This document shows, one piece after another, positions 29,505 through 41,075 of a stretch of DNA of 64,000 nucleotides. The notes beneath the pieces were generated by a model. That model searched no databases and had not been told where the DNA came from. It was given only the letters and a program-made list of their open reading frames with translations. Origin of the DNA: Neodiprion pinetum (Eukaryota; Arthropoda; Insecta; Hymenoptera; Diprionidae). Position numbers and translations under genes: made by a program. Position 1 is the stretch's first letter. Each line of letters begins with the position of its first letter. The stretch lies in the NCBI RefSeq assembly GCF_021155775.2, contig NC_060235.2, forward strand, positions 9,533,193-9,597,192. Direction: 5' to 3'.

Positions 29505-32500
29505 CTGAAATAAATTGAAAATACAATCATTAGGAATATGCGAGCAGGTTAACTCTGAGGAAGCATAGTCCTCAAGCTAAATGACTTATTCGATACATAT
29601 CAAGGGCTAGAGGCCAGTAGGGGGCATCCAACGGTTTTTTGATCAAAGATGACTTTGCTACCAAAAGGTTACATCTGCAATTTTAATGTTGGAGTTCAAA
29701 AGGATAATAACTTGAAAGCATTCTGCCAGTAGAACGTAAATTACAGTGTTGTTTGCCACGGTGCTGCTATAACGGCGTGGGTTGAATTATTTGAAAACTG
29801 ATGTTACACTGTTCTTGCAGTAAATGTTGTCCGTTTTTTCTATTTTACAGTTTCACTTAAACAGAAGGGCACGTAATATCAATTTCTAAATCGAAACGCC
29901 TATGCCCATATCGCAGCAAATATTTGGAACTTTCTTCGTTTTTACAATTTTCATACTTCGTCCAAAAAGTCGTAACAGCATTTTTTAACCTTTGTGGGTT
30001 CCTCCTTTCCAGTAAGTATTGACGATTTTCATCATTTTCAGAATTGCATTTCGGATAAAAACCGTTGCATCATTTTTCAAGACCAAAATCTCGATGGGCC
30101 AGAATTTCGAATAACAGGGGGCCTTGCCACTAGTATAGTGCTTGTAGACACCAACGCCATCTATTGACTAAAACTGATAGCTGGCAGCTTACATGCTTTC
30201 GCCTTTTTGCTCCTTCTGTATATATGAGATTCGGTATTTTGACGTATCAAGTTTTTGATTTTTCGCTATGATAAAAATCGCATCTGAGAATTTCCGTAAC
30301 AAGTACGACTCTGAAACTTGAACACTTGTCTTTTCCAGTATGCGGTATTGTTATCACATCGATATTATGCCCTTCGTAATCTTGCTTATTCTTAAAAGTG
30401 CTTTTTAGTATGAATTTATTTCTACATAATTGCGTTTTCAATTTTTATTCCTTTTACGATACAATAATAAATTAGCCTTTCGGAAACTTGATCTCCACCC
30501 ATTCTGCACCATTGGAATTGTGTGTATTCGGGTACTCGATTCACTTGCTTAGTTATTTGTCGTTCCGAATATCGGTCTTTCTGAATATTACGCTAGCGCA
30601 ACTTTGCAACTCCCGAAATCTATTTTTCGGAACTCTGATATGCCGAGTTTTGTAACTTCGAATCTTGGTATTTCGCAATTAAGACATTTCGGAAGTTTAC
30701 ACATTTTCCTTCAACAATTTCGGGTGTTTGATCTTCCGGAATTTTGGACCTTACTCCAACATGAGAATAAGAACGTAGAATCATTTTTGAAATTGGACTC
30801 TTGTTCTAATAAAATCTCCATTTTCAAACAGTGTAGCAAAATTTGGTCATATGTCATTAGGTTCCGATGAAAGTTTCCAGATTTGGTGAATGGCAGAGTG
30901 AAAAACTACAAAATCAAATCATATCTTAGATAAATACGATCGAAGAAATTTTACTTAATTAGCATGTTATTGACAAAATTTTTTCAACAATAGAATTCTG
31001 AGCAAACCTTAACATTCATTCAAGCTTTTTATCCAAATCCTTTCATGTGCCAAGCCCACCGGACTTTTTGAGTGGCATGCTCTTGGTAGGCTTGAAAATT
31101 GTTATAATATTTCAAAAACTTTTTTTGCTAGAACTATTGTCAAGTGGTGTCAGGGTATGTATAACTATCGGAAGAGTCGTTAGAATTTATTAAAAAATTT
31201 CGGACGTAGAGGCAAGTTGAAGTTTTCAGACAGGCATGTTCTCAGTAGGTCTAAAAATTCTCCAAAAATCTTACCGAACTAGAATAATCTTTGGGATTGA
31301 TGAGGAACTATAGAACTCCTTCAGAACTGTGAAATCCAATAGTTCGACAAAAATCGAAAATGGCGTGTTACTTGAAGCACGCCAATCCACAAGCGAGATA
31401 GGACGCTGGTAATATTTAGCGTTTTTTAATTTACCTATATTTACGTAATGTTGCAGATTCTCATTTGCTTCACTCTACAAGCGAAACCTGTATCTCAAAA
31501 CGTTAACCTATCCGAGAAAAACGTCATTAAAATGTGCTGAACAGTTGTAAAAATTGAATAAAGTTGAGTGAAAATTGTGCAAAATAAATTTCTAGGTTAT
31601 AGATTAGCATCTAGTGGGATAAGCAAATAAATAAGAAATCTTCTTGGATATGTCACCCCATGAGCGGAAATTGCAAATGTATCCTCTCTGCGCATGGTTC
31701 TCGTTCTTATAGTCTATGTGAAATAACCTGAAAGATTCGAGTTTGAAGATAAAACGAAGGGGAAAATACAAACCTATAACGCAAAATAAATCAATACCCA
31801 CTACTATCCCGCGGGTCCTGTTTCAATTTATTTTTATGAGCTCCGCGTACCCTGTGTGATATAAGATATTTCAAACCTTTGGAAAGCACAATAAATTTGA
31901 ACGACTCAAATATTATTATTTTTCTTTCTCTCTAATTCCGAGAAATTCACTTTTACCTAGCTTATCATAATTATACGACTTCTAGGCACAAAGGTATATC
32001 AGTGGGTAGGCTGAGGTTTTTAAAAAGAATTCAGGAGAGGGTGAAAAATCACAGATCACGTTGATTGACGAGTCAACCATGCATGATAAGAGATAAGGAT
32101 GTTAAAGGTGTGTGTAGCGAAATGCGGCATTACGTAAGTTACGCGAACCTTCGTCGGCGCTTAAGAATGAACTTTGGTCGGTTCATAATTGAAATAGGAT
32201 GTTTCAATATTCATTGCAACACAAGTTTGATGCCAAACACACATACAAAGATCATTTCGGACGTAGAGTTCCCTATTTTTTTTCCCTCAACTTACAACCG
32301 TATCGCGATAGTGGGACATGTAAAATTTGGATCGGAGTTAACTGCTAATATTCTGATAATTTTGGTGGAGAAGGCACCCCGCAAATGGCAGGTATGGCCC
32401 ATGCAAACATAGACTTCTGTTTCACGTCTTCAATTGCAAAATTCCTGCAGTTCTTAATTTTTTCACTGCAAAAGGCGAAAGCTCGGTGGAGATCCATCAC

Positions 32501-34019
32501 CAATTAACTTTTGGTTACGACAAGCAACGCATGACTATTCAATTAATTCACCGATGTCATCCAACTTCTTTCGAAGAATGCACAGATGTGTATGACAGAA
32601 ATATGAAATGCGAGCGGTAACAGATTTCTTGTTCCCATGCTCGTTTTGCATATCTGTGCGTCATTCCAGAAAAGTTGAAAACCTTTGACGAAACATGAAT
32701 GTTCACGCATTGTTCATAGTAATCAGAAGTTATGATGATGAATCTCCATGATGCTTCCGGTGAAGTGTTTTGAAGATTTTGAAAATTTGAAAATGGGATA
32801 GCTGTACGGATTTCACTTACTACGGCATCGTTTGTCCACCGAATTTTCAATATACTATCAGCAAATCCCAATACAAATTTTGCATGTCTGACGAACCCAA
32901 TAAAACTTGTTATCTGGCCGAAGAAAAATAGGGAAACTTACTTTGAAAGTGGCATTTGTATGGTTGGCGAATGCTCTAAATCACAGTTGAGCCTTTATTC
33001 CTATCTCGATGAATATCAATCAAACTAGAAAATTGCCGTTAAGATATCGGTAAGGTGACGCTTGCGATAAATTTTTCTTTTACATTTATTATATATTATC
33101 AACTTTCTAATTCAAATCAAATTTTTTACAGCAAGCCAAATGCATTCCGAGCTTAGTAATTTGTACTCGAATTGAAAGTTCATAGAAGTACATTCTCAGT
33201 GTTCAGATATTAAGAGAAATTTTCTGAATGTGTTGTCCGAATAAGTTCAGTTTTTTAGTATAGTATATTAATTAGCCAGTAAAATTAGACCAATCACAGG
33301 TGGAACAATATGAAATTAAAGTTAATCTACCACAGAGTTGTCAAACACAGCTGACTTAACATACATATCGTTCAACGAGAATTGATGACATGATATGAAA
33401 CCAATCAATAAAAGGGACGGATGTCGAAGGATCGGAATTGCGTCATAAATAACAAACCCGATGAGGTTGTATAATATATGTATAATCCTCGAGAGGTTTT
33501 TAAAAACTTAGATTTTCGATTAGTGGTTACGAAATTTGAAATCCGAAATAGTTAATACTAATAATATAGCAGACATTTGGAGGCCTACCCGGTGTGCTAA
33601 AAATGCTTTTTTTTCTCTGCCGCTTGTTTGATTGTAAACGAATTTACTTTTATTTGATATAAGTGAAGTTCGATCATAATTGTACGCGAAGCTCGTTTGA
33701 GATGGTTAAAATGTAGTATTTCCTCACATGGCCAAACTAGTCACCAGGTTTGTACCCAAATTGTGAAATGCAAGTGCCTTCAAGATGCCAAAAAAGGAAT
33801 CACGAATTTTTTATGAATGGACTAACAATAATAGTTGATTAATTTTTTTCACACCATTTATTACGAATGCTTGAAAAGTTCTCTAATTTTTCATACACAA
33901 AAATATTACAAAATGGCTGCCGGGCAGGCGGTGGTGTAGCAGTCCTCTGGGCACAAGCGCCCAACCAATGTGACATCTACGGATCATAAAAGTTATCTAA
34001 GACTACACACTGAACACAG
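29505..34019. other. AT-rich sequence, likely 5' intron of Cow; no gene seen
   Basis: The sequence should contain or lead to the missing 5' exon(s) of Cow, but I could not identify one. Degenerate repeats with TTCGGAA-type words lie at about 30540-30760, and a diverged tandem duplication at about 31070-31350. Open frames up to 115 codons (32065-32412 plus, 32557-32871 minus) have no recognisable motif. Confidence 0.4.
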
Positions 34020-34495
34020 CAAGAATGTTTGTGGCCGAATACCCGTGGTATAATATGCCGACAACAATGCATAAGCTGTTACTCCACGGTTCTCAAATAA
34101 TAGCTTCCGCATCTTGACCAAGCGTGCAGCTATCTGAAGAGGCTCAGGAAGCATCAAATAACGACATTAAAACATGTAGAGAGAGATTCTCTCAAAAAAG
34201 CTCGCGAGAAAGGACGATACAAGATGTGCTCAACTGGCTTTTGGTGTCATCAGATTCTTATATCTCAAGTCTCCGAGAACTTACAGCAAAAAAGATAAAG
34301 AAACTTTCTCCTGATGCTCTGTGGCTAATATCTTGTACCAAACCAGAGACAGATTCAAGCGAGGGAAATTCTGTATATGGAAATTCGCCTATATGCAACG
34401 ATACTTCGATAATCGCACAACGATATTCCAATCGTCGATTTGATTTTAAAACTTTGTGTCCTAGATTTGTATTCAGTGACGCCAAAAATGTATAG
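34020..34495 (+). pseudogene. Transposon-encoded protein fragment with LSEEAQEA motif
   Basis: The first segment reads EYPWYNMPTTMHKLLLHGSQ and IIASA, then a stop. After a shift, QLSEEAQEASNNDIKTCRER, KSSRERTIQDVLNWLL and SSDSYISSLREL follow. The order Y-P-W-Y-x-M-P...H-K-x-L-x-H-G...L-S-E-E-A-Q-E-A-x-N-K-D...R...D-x-x-x-x-L-L-x-S-S-D-P-x-I-S-S-L-R is a pattern I associate with repeated transposon-derived genes in arthropods. The superfamily is uncertain, and the upstream part of the protein is absent. Confidence 0.5.
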
Positions 34496-34620
34496 CGACG
34501 TTCAGCTTTTTCTAACAAGTATTTCGATAATCGCACCGCTATATTTCGATCGCCATTTTGTTTTTTTAAGGTTGGCGACCCAGATGTGTATTCAGCGTCC
34601 CCAAAAACTCTGTATTATGA
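34398..34620. repeat. Tandem pair of diverged about 95-bp units
   Basis: The unit starting CTTCGATAATCGCACAACG near 34407 is followed by TTTCGATAATCGCACCGC near 34521. Both continue to GTATTCAGYG..CCCCAAAAA-type ends. The ending resembles blocks near 35850 and 59280, so it is probably noncoding transposon sequence downstream of the preceding fragment. Confidence 0.5.
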
Positions 34621-37600
34621 AGTTTGATACAATTCTAATCTTTCACTGACTTATGGTCACGTTCCATCTGAAATGTAAGTTTGAGATTCAGCATAGTTCG
34701 ACAGGATTCAGTAGGTCCAAATCAAGCAATGAAGAATTCAGAAGATTGTGGCACATAATTCGGAGAACTAGTTTGCCGGAGAGTCCCTGCAAAACAGAAT
34801 CCGGTCGATCGCTTCCATCTTGGTCGCCATTTTCTTGCAAACCGAAATTGTGGGAAGTTTTGAACACGTATAAGTAGATAGAAAGATTGATGTTATATGA
34901 TGAACACATTACAATATTAGCTTATAATATACATCGAAAATCAATTATTTTTGGTCATTTTTACTAAAAAGTAAGGGTAGTACTACAGATTATGACAGTT
35001 GACTTTATGTAATTTAACACGCCTAATATAGTTAGTAATAAGAAGCGTCTAAGTAAACCAGGCCTATGCACAGAAACGTTGGTTTCTTGGCCGGGTAATA
35101 TGCTATGTAATTATCTCTGTTTTATATACCAGAATGAATTCAATTTCCCTGGAATATTTCTACCAATTCATCGTTAATAATAACCCTATCTTCGGTTTAC
35201 TCTGAAAATTTCCGAATGTAATTCAAAATGCTTACTTTTTCACAGAAAAAAACACACAACTTGATATCGAGTGATCAACATAAAATTCATTCAAATACCT
35301 TTTTACATTCTATTCTCTACTCACGGTGATTTATCCGTTGGTGAGCACCGAGATGAGAATTGTTGTCTCTGTGTGGCTTCTTTTTAAAGTTCACCTGAGT
35401 TCCGAATATCGATTTCAATTATAGTGGTAGGTATTGTTATGATCTGTTTCACAACCATTTTCTAAATACTTAGAAAACTTTTCAACATAATTCACTGCGG
35501 TTTTTTGCTATTTCTAAAAGTATGCTAATATGTCTCCAAGAGCCAAGAGTAATTATTGCGATGTATTGTATATTAATACTGTTACAAGCAAATTGATTGG
35601 AAAAAATCGCGAATATTGAAGAAATAACTTATTTATGAGAAAATTGCCCCTTTAAGCACATATACACTACGCATCAATTAAATTTTTTTGGGGTTGCTGA
35701 ATCATAATATGAAGTCAGATTCTGGATATTCAAGCTGGAGCATCTATATGACGGGTAAAAATTTTAAATGTAATCGAAAACTGCTGAAAAATACGGTGCC
35801 ACCATTTTCTGCTTTTCGATTGATTTGGTACACTCTATTCAGAGTCGTAATCAGTGACCTGAAAAACTCCGATATACAGTTTTTCGTCAATATTCAATCA
35901 AATTTGAGATTTTTCCTGCCATATTGAATCCGCTATCTTCAATTCTTCAAATCTGATTTCACGTTCGTGATCAACACTTTCAAAAACTCTAGGTAACTAT
36001 ATTGTTGGAAAAGTTGACTCAGAACAATAATGTGTGACTCACAATCAAAGGGATATGAACGTACAGAGAGAGTTGAGTTTGAAATGATTAATGCATTGAC
36101 GATGAATTCTACTAGTAACGATAAACCTAGTGTTCCAAAATTGCGTTTGACATTTTCAACGCTGATCAGACGATTGCCTGAACAAGAGAACGCACGTACT
36201 TGCCATAGTTGTTTAAATCTAGCATTTTATAGAAGACTAGTTTCCCATTACGGCTTCGCCCGCATTCACATTTCATATGATGTAATAAAAATTCTACTCA
36301 GATAAAAAAATCTTGCTTACAGTTGAGAATATGTGAATGAAGTCTGATAAAATCTGACCTGACCCAGGTCCGCACCTAACCTAACCTCTATATTGTATAA
36401 GAGTTTAGTCAGCGTCCGCTTAAGTGTGTGATCCTGTTCCGAGGTGGCTTACAAATATCGTTAGTTCTGCAAACTATCCATCTGGCGGTAACGAAATATA
36501 GCCTAAAACCTAATCAGCCGTTGTAACTAATGACTGAAAAAAAAATTATTCAAAATTATCTCACAATCGGTCATTCTGAAAACTATATAAAATACGCTCA
36601 TTTATTGAAACGACTCGCGCGCTACCTATTTTTAAATGGTTGTACTAATTCATAAAACTTCGCAATGGTAAAGAAACGCGTACGAAACAACAAAGAAACA
36701 TTAATTTTTTACGAGACAAACAAAAAAAAAAAAAACAATTTTTATAATTCAGAAACCTTAGCGGGCGTGCATACAAGAAGTCCCCAAAGTTTCATCGCAA
36801 TTGGATGAATGATGTAGGAACGCAACGGGACAAAAAGACATAAAGACAGATATTCGTTTTTATATGTTTAGATTCGTTTATTCCGGAATTATTATCGCGT
36901 ACTTTTCGGGAAGAGGAAAGGGTGAAAACAAACAAGGAGATCGAACAGCGTATATGTATATGTATATAAGAGTTTAATAACTTTGCGTGTTCTCTGGACA
37001 AAAGTCTGTCGCCGACTAACTGAGGTACATGCCCCCCCACTCCCTCGTACATCTTCCTTTGATCCCTCGTCATTTTCTCTCGCACTCTCTCACTCGCATT
37101 CTCACACACGTTTGCACGCTTACAGAATGAATATTCAATTGTCATAAGACAAATAGTATCGTTAGTACGTTATACATCGTCTGGTATGCAATAGCAGATT
37201 AGGGTATGTAATTAGATCTGAACGCTTTGAATACTGCTGTTAGATGAAGCAGAAGCGAATCAAAGTCTTGTTATTTTGGAGGTCTTATTAGGCGTTTAGT
37301 CGTTCTTGTTAAATTAGATTAACTCCAATGTGAATAATACACAAGTTTCGTATCAAAGTTTATCTAAACTGTAACAGTGAATTTCCGAACAGTACCTGTA
37401 TACAATCATAACGGAAATCTTATCAATTATTCAAATTATTAGCACTGCAATGTAATATGTAAGAACTAATATTTCCCTGACTGGGTATATTGTACCGGGA
37501 AAATTCTTTGACGGTTGACTATGCTTCGCGGGCAGATAGGCAATCGTAGTGACATACGATGGGTATACTGTCATTTCTGAAAAGATATCGTCGTTTGACT

Positions 37601-39409
37601 TACCAGCCGATGCAGACTCGACAACCAGAGGTTAAGATCGCGGAATTTCGGAAAAAGGTATGTTAGCAATGCAGCATCGAATGTAATAAATTTTAACCTG
37701 ATTATTTTATAACTTGGATTACAAACGGCTTCAATACAATGATGAAACAGTCGGAGAACTCGATTTATCGTGGGTCCTACGTTCATTTTGCAAGCAAACA
37801 GCGTCAGGACTCGAACGAGATCGAAAACTGTACCAAGTAAACTCATCGGTGGAAGTCGCAGAGTTAATGTAGAAATGCCGCACTTAATCGCCCAATGCCA
37901 AAATGCATCTAGCTTCGTTCAAATTGTTGAATGTTTAATTATTACCACCCGAGTGTAAAAGTATCGATCATTGTTAAATTTTCATGAAATTCAATTTTTG
38001 TGTCCGACCTTGAAATAAGAACCAGGTGCTGTATGTCTGGACTGGTTTCGTTAGTTCCGTTTTTCATCAATAAATTCAATCTCACAATTTCAGAAGCAGC
38101 AATAACTCAGATCATATGGTGTATATTGACTGAAATATTTCTACAGAGTAGTCCGAATATTTATGAACATATTTTTCTTATTGTTGCAATTGCTTATAGA
38201 AATATTTCGCTACGAAGATTTCTCAATATGATTCACAAGTGTTGAGTTGTTCGAAATTTGGATAGAAAAATTACTGGATACAATAATATTGTGTATTTGG
38301 AAAACACTCAACGACGCAGCAATTGAAAATAAAGTTCAAAAAACATAGGCTGGAGGTACATGGAATTCACGCGGAATATCCTATGCAGTCTACCTGTTTT
38401 ATTGATCGCTACATAAGTACGTACAAATTGGTTTTTAACTCCTGCGCAACGCGGCGCGTGATGTACCGGTGTATTACAAACCACCATTCGTTTCATAACG
38501 ATTCGGTGGCCAATAAATTTTGTATTGATGGCTGCATGCAGTGGCACGTTATAGAATATGCGTTCTGTATGCTTAAATCTTGTTACACTCACCATGAATT
38601 CTAATAGTGTTATTCTCTTGTACCATAACTCTAAATGTTCATATTCAAGAGGCTTCTTGGTATCAAACCACTGACATAACGGAATCTAAGAATAACACAT
38701 ATCTCTTCTTAAGAGGATGCTATAGCCAGCTTTTACCGAAAACATTAAGTATCACTTTTTTTTTGACTATTTTCAAAGATTTCGTATCGCTGATGAGAAA
38801 TTACTGCAGTTCACGTAATTCTAATGCAACGTGGAATACAAATATCCAAAAAAATCATTGTTTTACGCAAAAATAATGCAAATAATGTATTTGAATAATC
38901 GAATTATTATTTATTGTAGGCATACATTTGATGTCGTTGTTTTCGCATGAAATCTAAAAGTTTTTGAATAGCTGTGTTCGGCATTGCATGTAGAATTTCG
39001 CTGACTGCGGCATTGTCAGATCATTGCTGTACAGGGTTTGATGATAGTCAATATATCTGACATTTTACTCGGTCGGTAAATACCAACTGCAACATCCTGT
39101 TAAGGAGGTATACCGCGTAGAAAAAAAAAATACACAAATAAATCTGAAGTATTTGTAGCATTCTCAGCGCTGTCCTAGATATGCCTGAATCATTTGGAAA
39201 TCTTGTCAATATCGATCACTTAAGAGGTTAGGCCACCCTAAAGTTTTCAAATTTGGTTTTTTTTTTTTATTTTCTTAGATTTTGTAAATTACAGAACATA
39301 TTAAGCCAACGTTGAAACAAGAATTGCGAAAATCAACCGAGCACAGTCGTGAGAAACTTTCTTTTAGATTCTCAGCTTTTTTATAGGACTCCATGGGTAC
39401 AGTAGGGTG
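34621..39409. other. AT-rich sequence, no gene seen
   Basis: Contains a repeat relative at 35690-35990 (see the 59134 element), a unit at 36391-36500 that matches 58737-58860, a 14-base A run near 36722-36735, and a CT-rich stretch at 37021-37120 with GAGAG-type words on the minus strand. The longest open frame (36792-37145 minus, 117 codons) is compositionally biased and unrecognised. Confidence 0.4.
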
Positions 39410-39723
39410 ATATTAGCTTGGTATGAGGGTAGTTGTACTAGCGTACAGTCGATTTCCGGTTATATTAGTGAATGCCCTGTGGGCACATCTACAATACACA
39501 TCGTTGTGTTTATTCCAGAGAAAATACGTGGTGAATAGTTTCGTACAATTTAATTATGCCGAGAGTGATAACAACCCTTGATCGAAAAGATACTGGAGAT
39601 AGTAGTAGACGTGCAAGGATGAGTAGGAAAAATAGTATTATCCGCAAAACCGCTATGCAATACAGTGTGAAGAAGCACTGTCAAAAAAAAAACCGAAGGT
39701 TAACAGCAGTAATTACGAGATAG
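39410..39723 (+). pseudogene. Possible pogo-like transposon 5' end
   Basis: ACAGTAGGGTGATATTAGC at about 39399 resembles pogo/Tigger-type termini. A 55-codon frame starts ATG at 39556: MPRVITTLDRKDTG, then basic residues and SIIRKTAMQYSVKKH, resembling the N-terminal helix-turn-helix of pogo-family transposases (start M-P-R; S-I-R-K-A-A-x-x-Y-x-V). It ends at TAG 39721-39723. No core or second terminus is seen. Confidence 0.3.
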
Positions 39724-40754
39724 AAATCAAAGCATCTTTTGGTTATCGCATTCTAAATTTCATATCAGTTTTTTCAGTAATTAGTGAAGCACTGACATGA
39801 AACAAATAAAAAAAAAATAATAAAAAAAAATGAATAAACTTGACAGAGTTCTCTGTTCGTGAATTAGAGTTCAAATCGAATATATCCCGTAAGTGATACG
39901 AACCAGTCCGTACAAATTCAAGCCCTCTCATCGATAGCAAGGCGTACGACGTGAATTACCGAATTGTTTTAGCATTTAGACTGCTTGGAATTGATTTGGC
40001 AGGAATTGAAAAGTTTTATGGAAAATGGATATGCCGAGACCTATTTTCCACTCGTTTAACGACAAAGTAGTCAGTAATGTTCACAACGCCTCAGTAAGTG
40101 TCGATAACGACTTGTGAAAATTTCGTTCTAAGATATTGAAAAATAGGTGACTCGTTATCGATGAGGGGACTTGAATATAATGTACGGTCAAGTTTTCATT
40201 ACTTACAGTGTAAAAACAGGCAGAAATTAATTGAAAAGCACCTAATGTTTGAATAAGGTGTTGTTGACTAAATCAGCATGACAAAAATCGAATCGGTTGT
40301 GTGTGTAGAATCCGACAACGAATAAGAAAGTTGGAATAACTGAGTCATTAAATGACATGGTGCATAAGAATTATAGTATACTATACTAAATATAATAAAT
40401 AATATAATATACTAAACGGTCATTAATTGATGTATTTGCCATCAATTGAACGGCGGAACGTATAATCTTAAATTTGAAAAGGTGGGTTTGTGTCACTAAA
40501 ATCTTGGCTTATATCGTTTGTTTGTGTTTTAAATTCGGTCATGCGTATGAAAGTCTAAGGCTGTACAATCGTACGCTGAAAATTTCAAAAAAGTTAAATA
40601 CCGCTTACTTTGTGATTTTTGAAAATGGATGAAAATTTTAGGTACAGTGTGAAATATTACATAAGCTTATGTTTTTCAAGAAGATTCGATACTAGAATGA
40701 AAAAGTTACAGGAAATTGATTCTTTTTTTAATTAATAGTATTTGACAAAAAAAT
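39724..40754. other. AT-rich sequence, no gene seen
   Basis: Includes A-rich runs near 39808-39830 and AT-repeat sequence near 40376-40415 (TATACTATACTAAATATAAT). Nothing coding is supported. Confidence 0.4.
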
Positions 40755-41075
40755 AAAGGTCAACGCACACTGTGTCGAAGCGAAGCGAAACGAAACAATC
40801 GGGAGATATCGGAATCAAAACGAAGTTGCCGGAATTTATCGGAAGGGGAACGAAGGTTTTATAAACGATCGGGATTGCAGTATCTAAATAATCCCAATCA
40901 CTTATAAGACCGCCATTCGACTTCCGACAAATTTCGGCAACTTTGTTCCGCTTCTGATACCTTCCGATTGCTTCGTTTCGATTCCGATACCATCCAACGG
41001 CTTCGTTCTTCTTCCGTTCGCTTCGGTGCGTTTCGCTCTGTTTCGCGTCGCTTCGGCATAGTGCGCGTTACCTTT
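40755..41075. repeat. Foldback element with GAAGCGAA-rich termini
   Basis: The left arm starts AAAGGTCAACGCACACTGTG and continues CGAAGCGAAGCGAAACG. The right arm in reverse reads AAAGGTAACGCGCACTATGC then CGAAGCGACGCGAAAC. Arms extend over 100 bp with internal GAAAC/GTTTC and CGGAA repeats, and flank a short centre. The outside trinucleotide AAT may be the target duplication. There is no coding frame. Confidence 0.75.

Noticed and set aside
32810..32890. Minus-strand segment with a phase-0 GTAAGT donor (KIRWTNDAV) as a Cow 5' exon
   Set aside because: Splice pattern is possible but the peptide has no testican features and no upstream partner.
36372..36387. CCTAACCTAACCTC resembling insect telomere repeats
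   Set aside because: Only about two and a half units, with no array.
37571..37660. Possible 5' Cow exon with KFRDLNLWLSSLHRL before a GTAAGT donor
   Set aside because: The donor phase fits exon A, but there is no acceptor or signal peptide and similarity to testican N-termini is not convincing.
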